DNA of 59,309 nucleotides from an uncultured Bacilli bacterium (GTDB lineage: Bacteria > Bacillota_I > Bacilli_A > RF39 > UBA660): NCBI GenBank assembly GCA_934167825.1, contig CAKPLY010000005.1, positions 1-59,309 of the forward strand, written 5' to 3'. The translations under genes and the position numbers were made by a program. This document shows, one piece after another, positions 1 to 9,210 of this stretch. Each line of letters opens with the position of its first letter. Position 1 is the first letter of the stretch. The notes beneath the pieces were generated by a model. The model ran no database searches. It was given only the letters and a program-made list of their open reading frames with translations, and was not told where the DNA came from.

Positions 1-410
<410 letters not shown>

Positions 411-480
411 AAAAAAAATTATCTTTTATTTTTGTTCGCTTTTATTTATTTTTTCCTGCTACTCAAATTGACGTTTTGCT

Positions 481-495
481 CAGTTTTCAAAGAAC
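481..495 (-). promoter_or_regulatory. rRNA leader boxA-like antitermination element
   Basis: The minus strand reads GTTCTTTGAAAACTG, which resembles the boxA-type leader element upstream of 16S in Firmicutes rRNA operons. It lies between the downstream promoter (533-561) and the start of 16S, where an antitermination signal is expected. Confidence 0.6.
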
Positions 496-532
496 TTTAT
501 TTCTCTCGCCTTTTTTTCAAGGCACGTTAATT

Positions 533-561
533 AATATAACATCTTTATGCTTGCTTGTCAA
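533..561 (-). promoter_or_regulatory. rRNA operon promoter P2 (proximal)
   Basis: Minus strand: -35 TTGACA at 556-561, 17-bp spacer, -10 TATATT at 533-538. It points toward the 16S gene about 120 bases downstream. The bases after the -10 (AATTAACG) resemble those after the distal promoter. Confidence 0.75.
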
Positions 562-635
562 GCACTTTTTTATATTTTTTAACTTTTTTTATTTCTTGCT
601 CAAACTTTGTCGTTTTTTGCTTGAAACGTAAATTA

Positions 636-664
636 ATGATACCCCAATTTATATATAATGTCAA
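636..664 (-). promoter_or_regulatory. rRNA operon promoter P1 (distal)
   Basis: Minus strand: -35 TTGACA at 659-664, 17-bp spacer, -10 TATCAT at 636-641. It is tandem with P2 about 100 bases downstream, the usual dual-promoter arrangement of rrn operons. The remaining AT-rich stretch from about 665 to 918 holds nothing else I can support. Confidence 0.7.
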
Positions 665-918
665 TACTTTTTTTTAAATTTTTTTCTTTTTTTCACAATA
701 TTAACTTAAGTGTTATTTTTTCTATGGTTTTTTATACTTTTTGCTCATATGCAATTATAAAAATTTATATTTATGTTTCCGTTATTATTTAGATTTTTTA
801 GAATACATTTTAACTTTTTCATTAATTTTTACTATTTTAAATTTATTCTATATTTTTATTTCTGTTTTAAATTTTTAGTATTGTTTTTACTTTTATATTA
901 TATGTTTTAAATAAATAA

Positions 919-943
919 AACCACTTCTAAATTAGAAGCGGTT
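919..943 (-). terminator. Hairpin terminator after the zinc-ribbon gene
   Basis: A 10-bp stem with one mismatch (AACCACTTCT / AGAAGCGGTT) and a 5-base loop. It is T-rich on both flanks, so it could act in both directions. It lies just downstream of the minus-strand gene at 986-1996 and insulates the rRNA promoters. Confidence 0.7.
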
Positions 944-985
944 ATAATTTTTTTTAGTTTAATCGTTTTTTAGTTTTTATAAATT

Positions 986-1996
986 TTATTTTTTTACTTT
1001 ATATGTACTTATTTTAGAAAATGTTTCACTATTTTCTTTAGAACTATCTATTTCTATATAATGGATTATTCCATCTTCATCAGCAAAGCACCAAATAGCA
1101 AAATAGAGATTATCTTTTTTTATTTCACCTGATAATTGATATGCTTTATAATTATCTATAGTTGCTCCAATTAAATTTGGCTCTGTTGCATTATCTTCTT
1201 CTACTAATAATCTTCTTATTTCGTTTACATAATCTTCTAAAGATATTTCTTTATTATCAACATAATATAACATTACTAAATCTTTATTGTTATAGTACTT
1301 TAATAATCCATTATCTACTTCTTCAGTATATGTATCATCTAAATCTATATAGCCATATAAATCCTTGCCTACTCTTTTACTTTCAGGTATTGTTACATAG
1401 TCACTTAGTTTACCATATTTTAATTCATATACTACACTAAAAGTATTGTCCTCGTTTTCATAGATATTTATTATTATTACTTTTTCTTTGTTACTTGACT
1501 CTTTTATTAAGAACCAATCTGGATAATTATCTTCCACACAAATAAAACCATTATCTTCAAGAAAAGCACTATATTTATTTATCATATCATATTTATATAA
1601 ATCATAATTATATGTTGCTTCTATTTTTATTTCACCATGAGAGGATGATACATCAATACTGTCCATAGTGATATCTGGATTTTCTTTTATCATTGTTGGT
1701 ATTTTATCAATATCAAGATTAATATATTCTAATCCTGCTACTTTAAGTGTATATTTAGCTATTGATGTTACGAAGAAGACTGTTGAAAATACAAAGAGTA
1801 ATACTAATAATATAGATATAATTGCCCATTTTAATGTGCTTTTTTTCTTTTTAGGACTTGTTTTGTTTTTTTTAGAATTAGTTTCTTCTTTTAATTCTTT
1901 GATGTCAGTTTTTTCTTCCAGTTTTTCACCACAGTTATAGCAAAATTTTTCATTGCTTTTATATTCTCTACCACACTTTTTACAATACATTATCAT
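986..1996 (-). CDS. Zinc-ribbon, single-pass membrane protein of unknown function
   Basis: 336 residues. The N-terminus has a zinc ribbon with two CxxC pairs (MYCKKCG at about 3-9 and FCYNCG at about 18-23). A Lys/Ser-rich linker follows, then one transmembrane segment at about 55-80 (LKWAIISILLVLLFVFSTVF). The rest is an extracellular domain I do not recognise. This matches the common Firmicutes design of a cytoplasmic zinc ribbon plus an exported domain. Two ATGs (1996 and 1990) fit the AAGGAAG ribosome site, so the start is uncertain by two codons. It follows the rnf genes in the same direction with a 12-base gap, so it may be cotranscribed. No catalytic motif was seen. Confidence 0.8.
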   Translation of the reverse strand: MIMYCKKCGREYKSNEKFCYNCGEKLEEKTDIKELKEETNSKKNKTSPKKKKSTLKWAIISILLVLLFVFSTVFFVTSIAKYTLKVAGLEYINLDIDKIPTMIKENPDITMDSIDVSSSHGEIKIEATYNYDLYKYDMINKYSAFLEDNGFICVEDNYPDWFLIKESSNKEKVIIINIYENEDNTFSVVYELKYGKLSDYVTIPESKRVGKDLYGYIDLDDTYTEEVDNGLLKYYNNKDLVMLYYVDNKEISLEDYVNEIRRLLVEEDNATEPNLIGATIDNYKAYQLSGEIKKDNLYFAIWCFADEDGIIHYIEIDSSKENSETFSKISTYKVKK

Positions 1997-2008
1997 TCAT
2001 CTTCCTTT

Positions 2009-3445
2009 TCATTTATTATTATCATATTTTTTTATTTCTGTTACTAATTCTTTTAGATAGTTTGATGTATATGTTGCACCACTTACTACATCTAGATTAT
2101 CTAAATCATCTTGACTAGTTATTAATTTACTTAAATAATTATCATTTTCAAGCATTTTTATATATGTTTCACTAGTTTTAATTAATTCAATATTTATAAT
2201 TTTATTATCTTTCATTGTTACTTTAGATTTAATTGATGTTTTACCTGCATAACCTCTACTAGTTACATAATAGATATTATAACCATTATTTTTTTCTACA
2301 TTAGTTACTTTTATGTTTAGTCCATCAATACTTGTTTTATTATCTAGTCTTGTACTTATTACAAAAGACATAGATAGTGCTAAAACTGTTACTAGCGATA
2401 TACTTATTATTCTATATATTTTATTATGATTAAAACTAAATTTTATACTTAATCTATTTATTAAAATAGTTAATATGTTAAATATAAGTATTGATATTAG
2501 TACTCCTTCAGGGTATGATGTTAGATATCTTATTAGTACTGTTAGTATACCTAAGATTATTCCTGATAGGATTTGTCCATGGTCTGTTAAGGGACTTGTT
2601 ACTGGGTCTGTTGCCATAAATACTGCACCAAAAAGTAAGCCTCCTGATAAGATATTAAATAGTGGATACCATAATCCCATATTGTTTGTAAGAGCGATTA
2701 TTGTTGTCATTAGAAATACTGTTAGAACATAGAATACTGGTATTTTCCACTTTATTACTTTGTTCATTGTAAGATAAATAAACGCTAAAATACAAAGAAT
2801 TGCACTAGTTTCTCCAAGAGCACCGGGAATATTTCCTATTACAAATGACCAAATGCTACCATACGGTTTTATAATTGTATCATAAGTACCTACATATGAC
2901 GCGGCACTGAAATTAGATAGTGGTGTTGAAGAACTTATTGCGTCTAGTTCATAATTATTTAAATAACCACCTTTTGTACCTATATAAGATGAAGCAAAAA
3001 CGATTATTATTAGGCCTCCTACTAGGGCGGGATTTAGTTTGTTTTTGCCTAGGCCTCCCATTAGCATTTTGCTTAGACTTGCTACAATAGAGGCAATTAT
3101 TACTAGCCAAATTGGGGTATTTAAGGGAATTATTAGTCCTATAAACAGTCCTGGTATTATGGAAAATGATTCTGTTATTAAATAGTTTAGACTTTTCTTT
3201 TCCTTTTTTAGTAAGTAAAATAGGTATTCAGTTAGGGTGCAAATTACTACAGGAATTATTATTAAAGTAAGAGGTCTTAGGACGCTTAATGCAGAAGAAA
3301 AACCTTTTATGAATGGTAAAATACCGTTTTTATAGAATGCAAAGATGATTATGGGTATTAAACTTATTATTAGATGATACATTATTTTTGAAGTGCTATT
3401 TGGACTTTTTATAAAATTACCATTTCTAGTTTTAAATTCTTTCAT
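2009..3445 (-). CDS. rnfD: Ion-translocating electron transport complex, RnfD-RnfG fusion
   Basis: 478 residues from the ATG at 3445. That start overlaps the rnfC stop (TAATG) and has an AAAGGTG ribosome site; a longer in-frame version inside rnfC is unlikely. The first ~370 residues are an RnfD/NqrB-type membrane domain with the flavin-site motif MATDPVTSP, where FMN is attached through Thr in this family. The last ~100 residues, after another transmembrane helix, form an RnfG/FMN-binding domain with the motif SGATYTS, the usual covalent FMN-Thr site. The complex moves electrons between ferredoxin and NAD while pumping Na+ or H+ across the membrane. RnfD and RnfG are normally separate proteins. 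rnfE, rnfA and rnfB are not in this window. Confidence 0.85.
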   Translation of the reverse strand: MKEFKTRNGNFIKSPNSTSKIMYHLIISLIPIIIFAFYKNGILPFIKGFSSALSVLRPLTLIIIPVVICTLTEYLFYLLKKEKKSLNYLITESFSIIPGLFIGLIIPLNTPIWLVIIASIVASLSKMLMGGLGKNKLNPALVGGLIIIVFASSYIGTKGGYLNNYELDAISSSTPLSNFSAASYVGTYDTIIKPYGSIWSFVIGNIPGALGETSAILCILAFIYLTMNKVIKWKIPVFYVLTVFLMTTIIALTNNMGLWYPLFNILSGGLLFGAVFMATDPVTSPLTDHGQILSGIILGILTVLIRYLTSYPEGVLISILIFNILTILINRLSIKFSFNHNKIYRIISISLVTVLALSMSFVISTRLDNKTSIDGLNIKVTNVEKNNGYNIYYVTSRGYAGKTSIKSKVTMKDNKIINIELIKTSETYIKMLENDNYLSKLITSQDDLDNLDVVSGATYTSNYLKELVTEIKKYDNNK

Positions 3446-4704
3446 TATTTCACCTTTCCTTTTGCTATTCTTACATATTCTCTTACTTCTATTTTTGAAG
3501 GACAAATATATGAACATAAGCCACATTCAATACATTTTTCAGGGTGTAAGTCTTTTAAAATATTGGCGTTATTAAAGTATTTCATTATTGCTACTGGTAG
3601 TAAATGAACTGGACAAACGGAAGTACACTTTCCACATGAGATACAAGGATAGTTTTGTTCTATTTTGTCATCAATTACTAGTACACAGTTTAAATCTTTT
3701 GTTACTACTAGTTCATCACTTGGAAGGCTACTACCCATCATAGGACCTCCTGCAATAAATAATGGCTTTTTGATATCTTTATACCCATCTATATTTTCTA
3801 TTATTTCACTAAGTAATGCTCCTATTTTTACTTTTACATTTACTGGACTATTTACTCCTGGACCTGTTATAGTGATTATTCTTTCTGTTAGAGGACGTTT
3901 CATTTTTAGCATTTCATATATTGCATATACTGTTGAGATATTTTGTACGATTGCTCCTATTTCTATTGGGTATTTGTCGTATGTTTTGTTTAGAGTTTCT
4001 TTAACTACATTTCTTTCCCAGCCTGCGGGATACATATTCGGTACTAATTTTATCTTTATATTAGGATATGTATTTATGTATTTTTTAAATTTTTCTTTTA
4101 ATTCTTCATTAGTTTCTTTCATTACGATATAGGCTTTTCTTATTTTCATTATGTTTTGCATAGCATCTACACACTCTAAAATTTCTTCAGTGTAGGTAGT
4201 TCCTACTTTCTTATCACAGCTTATATATGGCTCACATTCTACAGCATTTACAAGTAGATATTTTATTTCATTGTTACCATTATATTTTAAAAATGTTGGA
4301 AAGTCACTTCCTCCAAGACCTGTAATTCCTGAGTTTCTTAGAAGTTCTATAAATTCTTCTTTAGTGTAGTTATCTAGTTTTTCTATTTTACCTACTTTGT
4401 CTTTATATTTTTCTTTAAAGTCATTTTCTACTACTAAGCATTTAATTTTTTTACCATTATTCATTATTTTTTTAGTACCTGCGATTACATAACCACTTAC
4501 TGATGAATGAAGGGGAAAATTTATTTTTTCATTTACTGCGACAACATCTCCTTTAAAGACATAATCGTTTTCTTTAACTAAATGTTTATAACTTACTCCT
4601 GTTTTACTTTCTAGTGGTATATATATTACTTGAGGTTTTATATATTCTTTAATGTCACCTTTTGTTTTTATGTTATTATTTACATCTATTGTAACTCCAC
4701 GCAT
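3445..4704 (-). CDS. rnfC: Electron transport complex subunit RnfC
   Basis: 419 residues. RnfC is the peripheral NADH/ferredoxin-facing subunit of the Rnf complex. The N-terminus has the biotin-carrier-like fold, and the middle holds the Nqo1-like flavin/NADH region with GGSDFPTF (about 133-140) and VNAVECEPYISCD. The C-terminus carries two 4Fe-4S motifs, CISCGKCTSVCP and CIECGLCSYICP. Length is near the short end for the family (about 430-450). It is the first gene of the cluster, has its own promoter at 4736-4764, and is translationally coupled to the RnfD-G fusion. Confidence 0.92.
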   Translation of the reverse strand: MRGVTIDVNNNIKTKGDIKEYIKPQVIYIPLESKTGVSYKHLVKENDYVFKGDVVAVNEKINFPLHSSVSGYVIAGTKKIMNNGKKIKCLVVENDFKEKYKDKVGKIEKLDNYTKEEFIELLRNSGITGLGGSDFPTFLKYNGNNEIKYLLVNAVECEPYISCDKKVGTTYTEEILECVDAMQNIMKIRKAYIVMKETNEELKEKFKKYINTYPNIKIKLVPNMYPAGWERNVVKETLNKTYDKYPIEIGAIVQNISTVYAIYEMLKMKRPLTERIITITGPGVNSPVNVKVKIGALLSEIIENIDGYKDIKKPLFIAGGPMMGSSLPSDELVVTKDLNCVLVIDDKIEQNYPCISCGKCTSVCPVHLLPVAIMKYFNNANILKDLHPEKCIECGLCSYICPSKIEVREYVRIAKGKVK

Positions 4705-4735
4705 AATATCATCTCTCCTACTTTTCTATAATATA

Positions 4736-4764
4736 ATTATAATATATTTAAAATAGTTTTTCAA
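4736..4764 (-). promoter_or_regulatory. SigA-type promoter for rnfC
   Basis: Minus strand: -35 TTGAAA (4759-4764), 17-bp spacer, -10 TATAAT (4736-4741), about 32 bases before the rnfC ATG. The stretch 4765-5033 upstream is AT-rich and holds no gene I can support. Confidence 0.7.
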
Positions 4765-5033
4765 TTAGAAGTTTTATTTTTCATTATTTATTTTTTGCGT
4801 TTACTTTAATTGATTTCTAGTATGTTTCTTTTTTTATGCGCAAAATGATAGTATATATATATTTCTTTTACGTTAAATAATTGCTTTAAGATATGTTTTT
4901 TTATTTTAAAACTTAAAAAGATTTTTGAGGTTTTATTTTTCGTTTTTATATTTTAATTTGTTTTTAAGATTTAGAAATATTTACCATGAATATATTTATG
5001 TATCATGATAATAATATTATTGGGTGATGAAAA

Positions 5034-5186
5034 ATGGCTAAGAAAAATAGCAATAATAGAGCTAAGAAAAGTAATTCTATGAATAGTATGAATGCTACTA
5101 ATAGTATGAATAATTCTAATAGTTGCAAGAATTCATTAGAAAATAATAACTCTAATTCTAACTCAAGCAAAAACAACCTATTTTAG
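5034..5186 (+). CDS. Small Asn/Ser-rich protein (50 residues)
   Basis: An ATG with an upstream GGGTGAT ribosome site opens a 50-codon frame starting MAKKNSNNRAKKSNSMNSMN. About half of all residues are Asn or Ser, with SMN-type repeats and a basic N-terminus. The stop codon sits inside a perfect hairpin terminator, which suggests a real, individually transcribed small gene. Small Asn/Ser/Lys-rich proteins of this size include minor spore proteins, and the gene faces the dacB-spmAB sporulation operon, but no family match can be claimed. Low complexity is a reason for caution. Confidence 0.5.
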   Translation: MAKKNSNNRAKKSNSMNSMNATNSMNNSNSCKNSLENNNSNSNSSKNNLF

Positions 5187-5196
5187 GGTTGTTTTT
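5169..5196. terminator. Bidirectional terminator between the small gene and spmB
   Basis: A perfect 10-bp stem AAAAACAACC / GGTTGTTTTT with an 8-base loop and T runs in both directions. It ends the plus-strand 50-residue gene (its stop lies in the loop) and the minus-strand spmB gene, whose stop is at 5198. Confidence 0.85.
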
Positions 5197-5197
5197 C

Positions 5198-5716
5198 TTA
5201 GAATATTATATTTAATATTATTACTGATACTACTACACAAAAGAAGTCTGCTAGTAATCCTACTATTAGGGAATATCTTATTTTTTTTATTCCTATACTT
5301 GAAAAATACATTCCTAGTATATAGATAGTAGTATCAGTGCTTCCTTGAATTATACTTGAAAGCATACCTATATAACTATCAGGTCCGTATACTTTTAAGA
5401 TATTATTTAAAGATACTAAACTTGCTGAAGAAGATATGGGTCTTAATAACGCAATTGGTACAACTTCGTTGGGAAAAGCAATTATTTTTAAGGGATAACT
5501 TAATAAGTTAGTAAGTAAGTTAATTAATCCACTATTAGTTATTAAGTTTATTGCAATTATCATAGACATTATGGTAGGAAAGATATTTATACTTATAGTT
5601 AATCCTTCTTTTACTCCTTCAATAAATGATGAATAGATATCTACTTTTTTTAATAAGCCATATATAATTATTAATACTACTATTAAAGGTATTAATATAT
5701 TAGATATTGTTTGCAT
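5198..5716 (-). CDS. spmB: Spore maturation protein SpmB
   Basis: 172 residues with about five hydrophobic segments. The pattern fits SpmB: a nucleoside recognition (Gate) domain with the conserved stretch LLRPISSSASLVSLN at about 90-105 and GSTDTTIYILGMYF at about 125-138. In Bacillus, SpmA and SpmB are needed for full dehydration of the spore core. The gene overlaps the end of spmA by 17 bases and follows dacB, the same order as in Bacillus. The function is an assignment by family and gene order. Confidence 0.9.
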   Translation of the reverse strand: MQTISNILIPLIVVLIIIYGLLKKVDIYSSFIEGVKEGLTISINIFPTIMSMIIAINLITNSGLINLLTNLLSYPLKIIAFPNEVVPIALLRPISSSASLVSLNNILKVYGPDSYIGMLSSIIQGSTDTTIYILGMYFSSIGIKKIRYSLIVGLLADFFCVVVSVIILNIIF

Positions 5717-6299
5717 ATTTTTTCCTTGTTATTAAATAAAATAGTCTATCTAGTAATAGTCCTATTAATGAGGAAGTAAATGTTGATATTATACAAAGTG
5801 GGACTATACTTGTTGGATTAGATGAATTATTTAGTACTCTTAGGCTTATGATAGTTGCAGGAATTAATGTTACTGAAGAAGTATTTATTACTAAAAAAGT
5901 TATCATACTTCTTGAAGCAGTATCTTTATTTTTGTTTAGTTTTTGCATTTCTTGCATTGCTTTTAGTCCAAAGGGAGTTGCTGCATTTCCTACTCCAAGC
6001 ATATTTAGTATAATATTTGAAGATATATAAGTTATAGACTTAGTGTCACCTTTTAGTTCTGGAAATAAGGGAGAGATTATTTTACTTAAGTGTTTACTTA
6101 GAATATTAATGAGGTTAGAATCTTCTGCTATTTTCATTACTCCTAGCCATAAACACATTAGAGGGATTAATTTAAATATTAGTTCTATTGCACTTGTACC
6201 AGAAGTTATTAATGTTTCATTTATTACGCTTATGTTATTTGTTATTATTCCATAAGTTATTCCTAGTATTATAAAGAATGCCCAGATATAGTTAATCAT
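5700..6299 (-). CDS. spmA: Spore maturation protein SpmA
   Basis: 199 residues, multi-pass membrane protein with a Gate domain. Typical SpmA features are the WLGVMKIAEDSNL stretch at about 46-58 and LNMLGVGNAATPFGLKAM at about 98-115. Its ATG overlaps the dacB stop (ATGA) and its end overlaps spmB, giving a tight three-gene unit. It acts in spore core dehydration together with SpmB in Bacillus. Confidence 0.92.
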   Translation of the reverse strand: MINYIWAFFIILGITYGIITNNISVINETLITSGTSAIELIFKLIPLMCLWLGVMKIAEDSNLINILSKHLSKIISPLFPELKGDTKSITYISSNIILNMLGVGNAATPFGLKAMQEMQKLNKNKDTASRSMITFLVINTSSVTLIPATIISLRVLNNSSNPTSIVPLCIISTFTSSLIGLLLDRLFYLITRKKYANNI

Positions 6300-7366
6300 T
6301 TAAATAACCTTCTTATTTTATCTAGTAGTGATTCTTTTTTTATGTCTTTTAGTTCTATATAGATATTTTCTTCATATATTACTTTTCCTTTATATAATAT
6401 TTGATTTACTCCAACTACATCGTTATCTTTGTAGTTTTTTAGTTTATATAATTTTATGTGACTTATTAGAGATGATGTTTCTTCTTTCTTAAAAGGGATG
6501 TAGACATCATTTTTTATAATTAGATTTCCTTTGAAGTAATTATCTTCTTCGATATTAAACTTACTTTTATTTAATACTTTATATGAAGTATAGTTTTCTT
6601 TGGCATAGTTATATAGTGAAGTATGTGTGTTCCAGTCATCACTATCTTTTAGGGTTACTACTACTAGATTCATATTATTAATAGATGCAGTGCTTACTAG
6701 AGTTCTTTTGGCTTTTTCAGTGTAACCTGTTTTTCCTCCGGTTATGTAGTCATAGTTTAAAAGTTTATTTTTGTTAGTCCAGATGTATGTTTTATAATTT
6801 GTTTTTGAGGTGTATTTTTTTGTTTTTACTATTTCTCTATACGTTTCATTTTTCATTGCATAACTAGTAAGAAGTGCCATATCATAAGATGTTGAGTAGT
6901 TACCATTTTTTTCATCTAGTCCGCTTGCATTGTTAAAGTGAGTATTTTTCATACCTAGAGATGCTGCTTTATCATTCATTAGTTTTACAAATTCTTCTTC
7001 ACTATTAGATATATATGTTGCAAGCATTACTGCTGCATCGTTACCACTTCTTAACATAAGTCCGTAGAGCATATCTTTAACAGTCATCTCCTCGCCAATT
7101 TGAATATAGATTCCTGAACCATATGCTTTTAATATTGAATCATCTACTGTTATGATATTAGATAGGTCTGTATTTTCTATTACAATAATGGAAGTCATAA
7201 TTTTAGTAATGGATGCTATAAGCATAGGATTATCCTTATTTTTGGATAGTAATACTCTATTAGTATTCATATCCATTAGAATATAAGATTCAGCGGTATT
7301 TGTACTTGCGTAAGTTTTTGGTATAAATAGAAATAAAAGTATTATAAAAGTTAGTATCTTTTTCAT
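6296..7366 (-). CDS. dacB: D-alanyl-D-alanine carboxypeptidase (DacB/DacF type, sporulation-linked)
   Basis: 356 residues with an N-terminal signal peptide ending near TYAS. Low-molecular-weight PBP of the S11 family: SITK at about 52-55 is the SxxK nucleophile box, SGND at about 112-115 the SxN box, and GGKTGYT at about 210-216 the KTG box. A C-terminal beta domain follows. It trims the terminal D-Ala of peptidoglycan stem peptides. Position directly before spmA-spmB matches Bacillus dacB (PBP5*), which acts on spore cortex, so a spore role is likely but inferred from context. Confidence 0.92.
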   Translation of the reverse strand: MKKILTFIILLFLFIPKTYASTNTAESYILMDMNTNRVLLSKNKDNPMLIASITKIMTSIIVIENTDLSNIITVDDSILKAYGSGIYIQIGEEMTVKDMLYGLMLRSGNDAAVMLATYISNSEEEFVKLMNDKAASLGMKNTHFNNASGLDEKNGNYSTSYDMALLTSYAMKNETYREIVKTKKYTSKTNYKTYIWTNKNKLLNYDYITGGKTGYTEKAKRTLVSTASINNMNLVVVTLKDSDDWNTHTSLYNYAKENYTSYKVLNKSKFNIEEDNYFKGNLIIKNDVYIPFKKEETSSLISHIKLYKLKNYKDNDVVGVNQILYKGKVIYEENIYIELKDIKKESLLDKIRRLFK

Positions 7367-7391
7367 AGTATCACCAGTTAATTATATGAAA

Positions 7392-7413
7392 AAAGGACCT
7401 TTAGTAGTCCTTT
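7392..7413 (-). terminator. Terminator after the sigma-partner gene
   Basis: Stem AAAGGAC / GTCCTTT with an 8-base loop. On the minus strand it is followed by a run of T. It separates the sigma factor unit (8578-7423) from dacB. Confidence 0.75.
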
Positions 7414-7422
7414 AAATTAATG

Positions 7423-8112
7423 TTATATATTAAATACGTTATCTATATTAATTACACCATCATAATAGTTGTTCATGATTTCTATACATAGTTTAATTTT
7501 TTCTTTATCAATAGTAATACTTTCTTTATATTCCTTTATAATACTTGTAAATAATTTATCATAATAAAATGTTATGGAACCATATTTTGATTGTATTAGA
7601 ATATCTACTAAATCATTGATTTTAGATTTAATATCTTCTTCTAGATTAGATAATAAATAATCATTTATATTTACTTTTTCTCCATCTATTTCTATTTCAT
7701 GACCAAGAATACTAGATAGTTTCTTTTGTAATGGTAATTCTTCATTTTTTATATCTTCGATTAAGTAATTTTTATATTGTAGTACTTTCTTAATGGTATA
7801 TTTTGATATTTCTTGTTGTTTATTATTAGTATTTTTAGTTATAGATGGTGAAACTACAAAATCTTTATCTATAGTTTTATTGAATTCTAAAATTTTATCT
7901 TCATCAATATCAATTAGAACCCAGTATTCAGGTTTTATTTTTTCTTTGCTACTCCAAACATTATCTTTTTTGTTAGTTAGCATTACACAAATATATAATT
8001 TTTCATTTTCTACTCTTAGCATAGGATATAATGGAATGTAATTTGTTAATCCTCTTTTTAATTTTTCTTCATTTACAATATTTAAATATTTATCTAGGTT
8101 TAAATTATTCAT
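7423..8112 (-). CDS. Unknown protein coupled to an ECF-type sigma factor
   Basis: 229 residues, no transmembrane segment, mixed alpha/beta composition and Lys/Ile/Asn-rich. The start overlaps the sigma factor stop by 8 bases, so the two are translationally coupled. Genes in this position often encode anti-sigma factors, but this protein has no membrane helix and no zinc-binding HxxxCxxC motif, so it would be an atypical one. I do not recognise the fold. A role in regulating the sigma factor is inference from gene order only. Confidence 0.7.
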   Translation of the reverse strand: MNNLNLDKYLNIVNEEKLKRGLTNYIPLYPMLRVENEKLYICVMLTNKKDNVWSSKEKIKPEYWVLIDIDEDKILEFNKTIDKDFVVSPSITKNTNNKQQEISKYTIKKVLQYKNYLIEDIKNEELPLQKKLSSILGHEIEIDGEKVNINDYLLSNLEEDIKSKINDLVDILIQSKYGSITFYYDKLFTSIIKEYKESITIDKEKIKLCIEIMNNYYDGVINIDNVFNI

Positions 8113-8578
8113 AATATCTCTCCTTTATCTTTTTTCTAGCACTGTATAAATAGTATTTGATATTACTTTCTGTACTATTTATTTTGCTACTTATATCTTT
8201 TAGTGAAAGGTCAAAAATATAGTATAGTCTAAATGATGTTAATTCTTTGTCTGTTAGTCCAATATTTTCTATGTTATTAATTATTTCTTTATAAATAACT
8301 TTCTCTAACATTTTTTCTTCATAACCAATATTTATATTATCGTCATATGAAATATTATTTTTTTCCTTGACATATTTTTTGGCTTTATTTGCCCAAATAT
8401 TATGTGCAATTTTCCATATTAAGTTTTCTAGTTTTTCTATTTTGATATTTTCGTTAAGATACTCAAATATTGCTAAGAAAATACTGTTAGTCAAATCTTC
8501 AGCGTCTTCTTTATTATTTGTTTTCTTTATGGACCAGTTATATATTTTATAATAGTATTCATCAAATATTTTATCCAT
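8105..8578 (-). CDS. RNA polymerase sigma-70 family factor (ECF-like)
   Basis: 157 residues from the ATG at 8578, which has an AAAGGTG site (an upstream in-frame GTG is less likely). Region 2 is visible at about 7-70 (YYYKIYNWSIKKTNNKEDAE followed by LIWKIAHNIWANKAKKYV). Region 4 at about 105-155 has a helix-turn-helix (LSLKDISSKINSTESNIKYY). Region 3 is absent and the size fits ECF sigma factors. It would direct RNA polymerase to a small set of promoters. No convincing ECF promoter was found in front of it. Confidence 0.85.
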   Translation of the reverse strand: MDKIFDEYYYKIYNWSIKKTNNKEDAEDLTNSIFLAIFEYLNENIKIEKLENLIWKIAHNIWANKAKKYVKEKNNISYDDNINIGYEEKMLEKVIYKEIINNIENIGLTDKELTSFRLYYIFDLSLKDISSKINSTESNIKYYLYSARKKIKERYYE

Positions 8579-8644
8579 ATCTATCACCTTTCATTTATAT
8601 AGTGTTATTTTTTATTATTTGGTTAGTAATTTTTTTAAATACTT

Positions 8645-9199
8645 TTATACATTTTTAATTTCATATAACTGTTTTTCTATTTCATTTACTAGAAGATTTA
8701 TATTTTTTCTATCATTTTTATTACCATGTGAAATAAAATCATTCCATTCTTCTAAAACGATATCTATATTATCTTTATTAACTTTGTCTTTTAGTATTTT
8801 ATAGGCAGTTTTCTTATAATTCATAATACTTACAACTGCTAGGGCTTTATAGTAAGATTTTTCTGGTATTTTAGATATTTTATAAAAGTAAAGTGCTAAT
8901 TCATCATCAACTTTTCTTGGGTTACTTATAATTATTTTGTTAGTTCTATATATTGTTGTGGCACTTTCTAATTTTATTGTTTCTGCAGATTTTGGTACTT
9001 CAATATCATAAATTGTGTCTCCACGATGTAACCATCTTAATATACATTCTTCACTACAATAATTAAAGCCACCAAAATCTCTCCCATTTTCAGCATTGGG
9101 ATTCCAATTTTTACTTACATTAACTTCATTTATTTTATATTCAAAATCTCTTTTTGCTCCACTTGTAGTTCCAAACATTACTTTTACAAATTTGCTCAT
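8645..9199 (-). CDS. Conserved hypothetical protein of the accessory cluster
   Basis: 184 residues, soluble. The first half has several aromatic and glycine motifs that look conserved (GRDFGGFNYCSEECILRWLH at about 39-58, then GDTIYDIEVP). The second half is helical (ISKIPEKSYYKALAVVS and later). I do not recognise a named family. It is the last gene of a run of minus-strand genes (12491 to 8645) with short gaps, 11 bases after a histidine phosphatase. The DGT.YDV.IP style of the first half recalls ADP-ribosyltransferase-like phage proteins, but this is only an impression. Confidence 0.65.
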   Translation of the reverse strand: MSKFVKVMFGTTSGAKRDFEYKINEVNVSKNWNPNAENGRDFGGFNYCSEECILRWLHRGDTIYDIEVPKSAETIKLESATTIYRTNKIIISNPRKVDDELALYFYKISKIPEKSYYKALAVVSIMNYKKTAYKILKDKVNKDNIDIVLEEWNDFISHGNKNDRKNINLLVNEIEKQLYEIKNV

Positions 9200-9210
9200 T
9201 TAAACACCAC

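Noticed and set aside
4987..5010. TGAATA and CATGATA upstream of the 50-residue gene as a SigG/SigF promoter
   Set aside because: The spacing is only 11 bases instead of about 17-18, so it is not a convincing forespore promoter.
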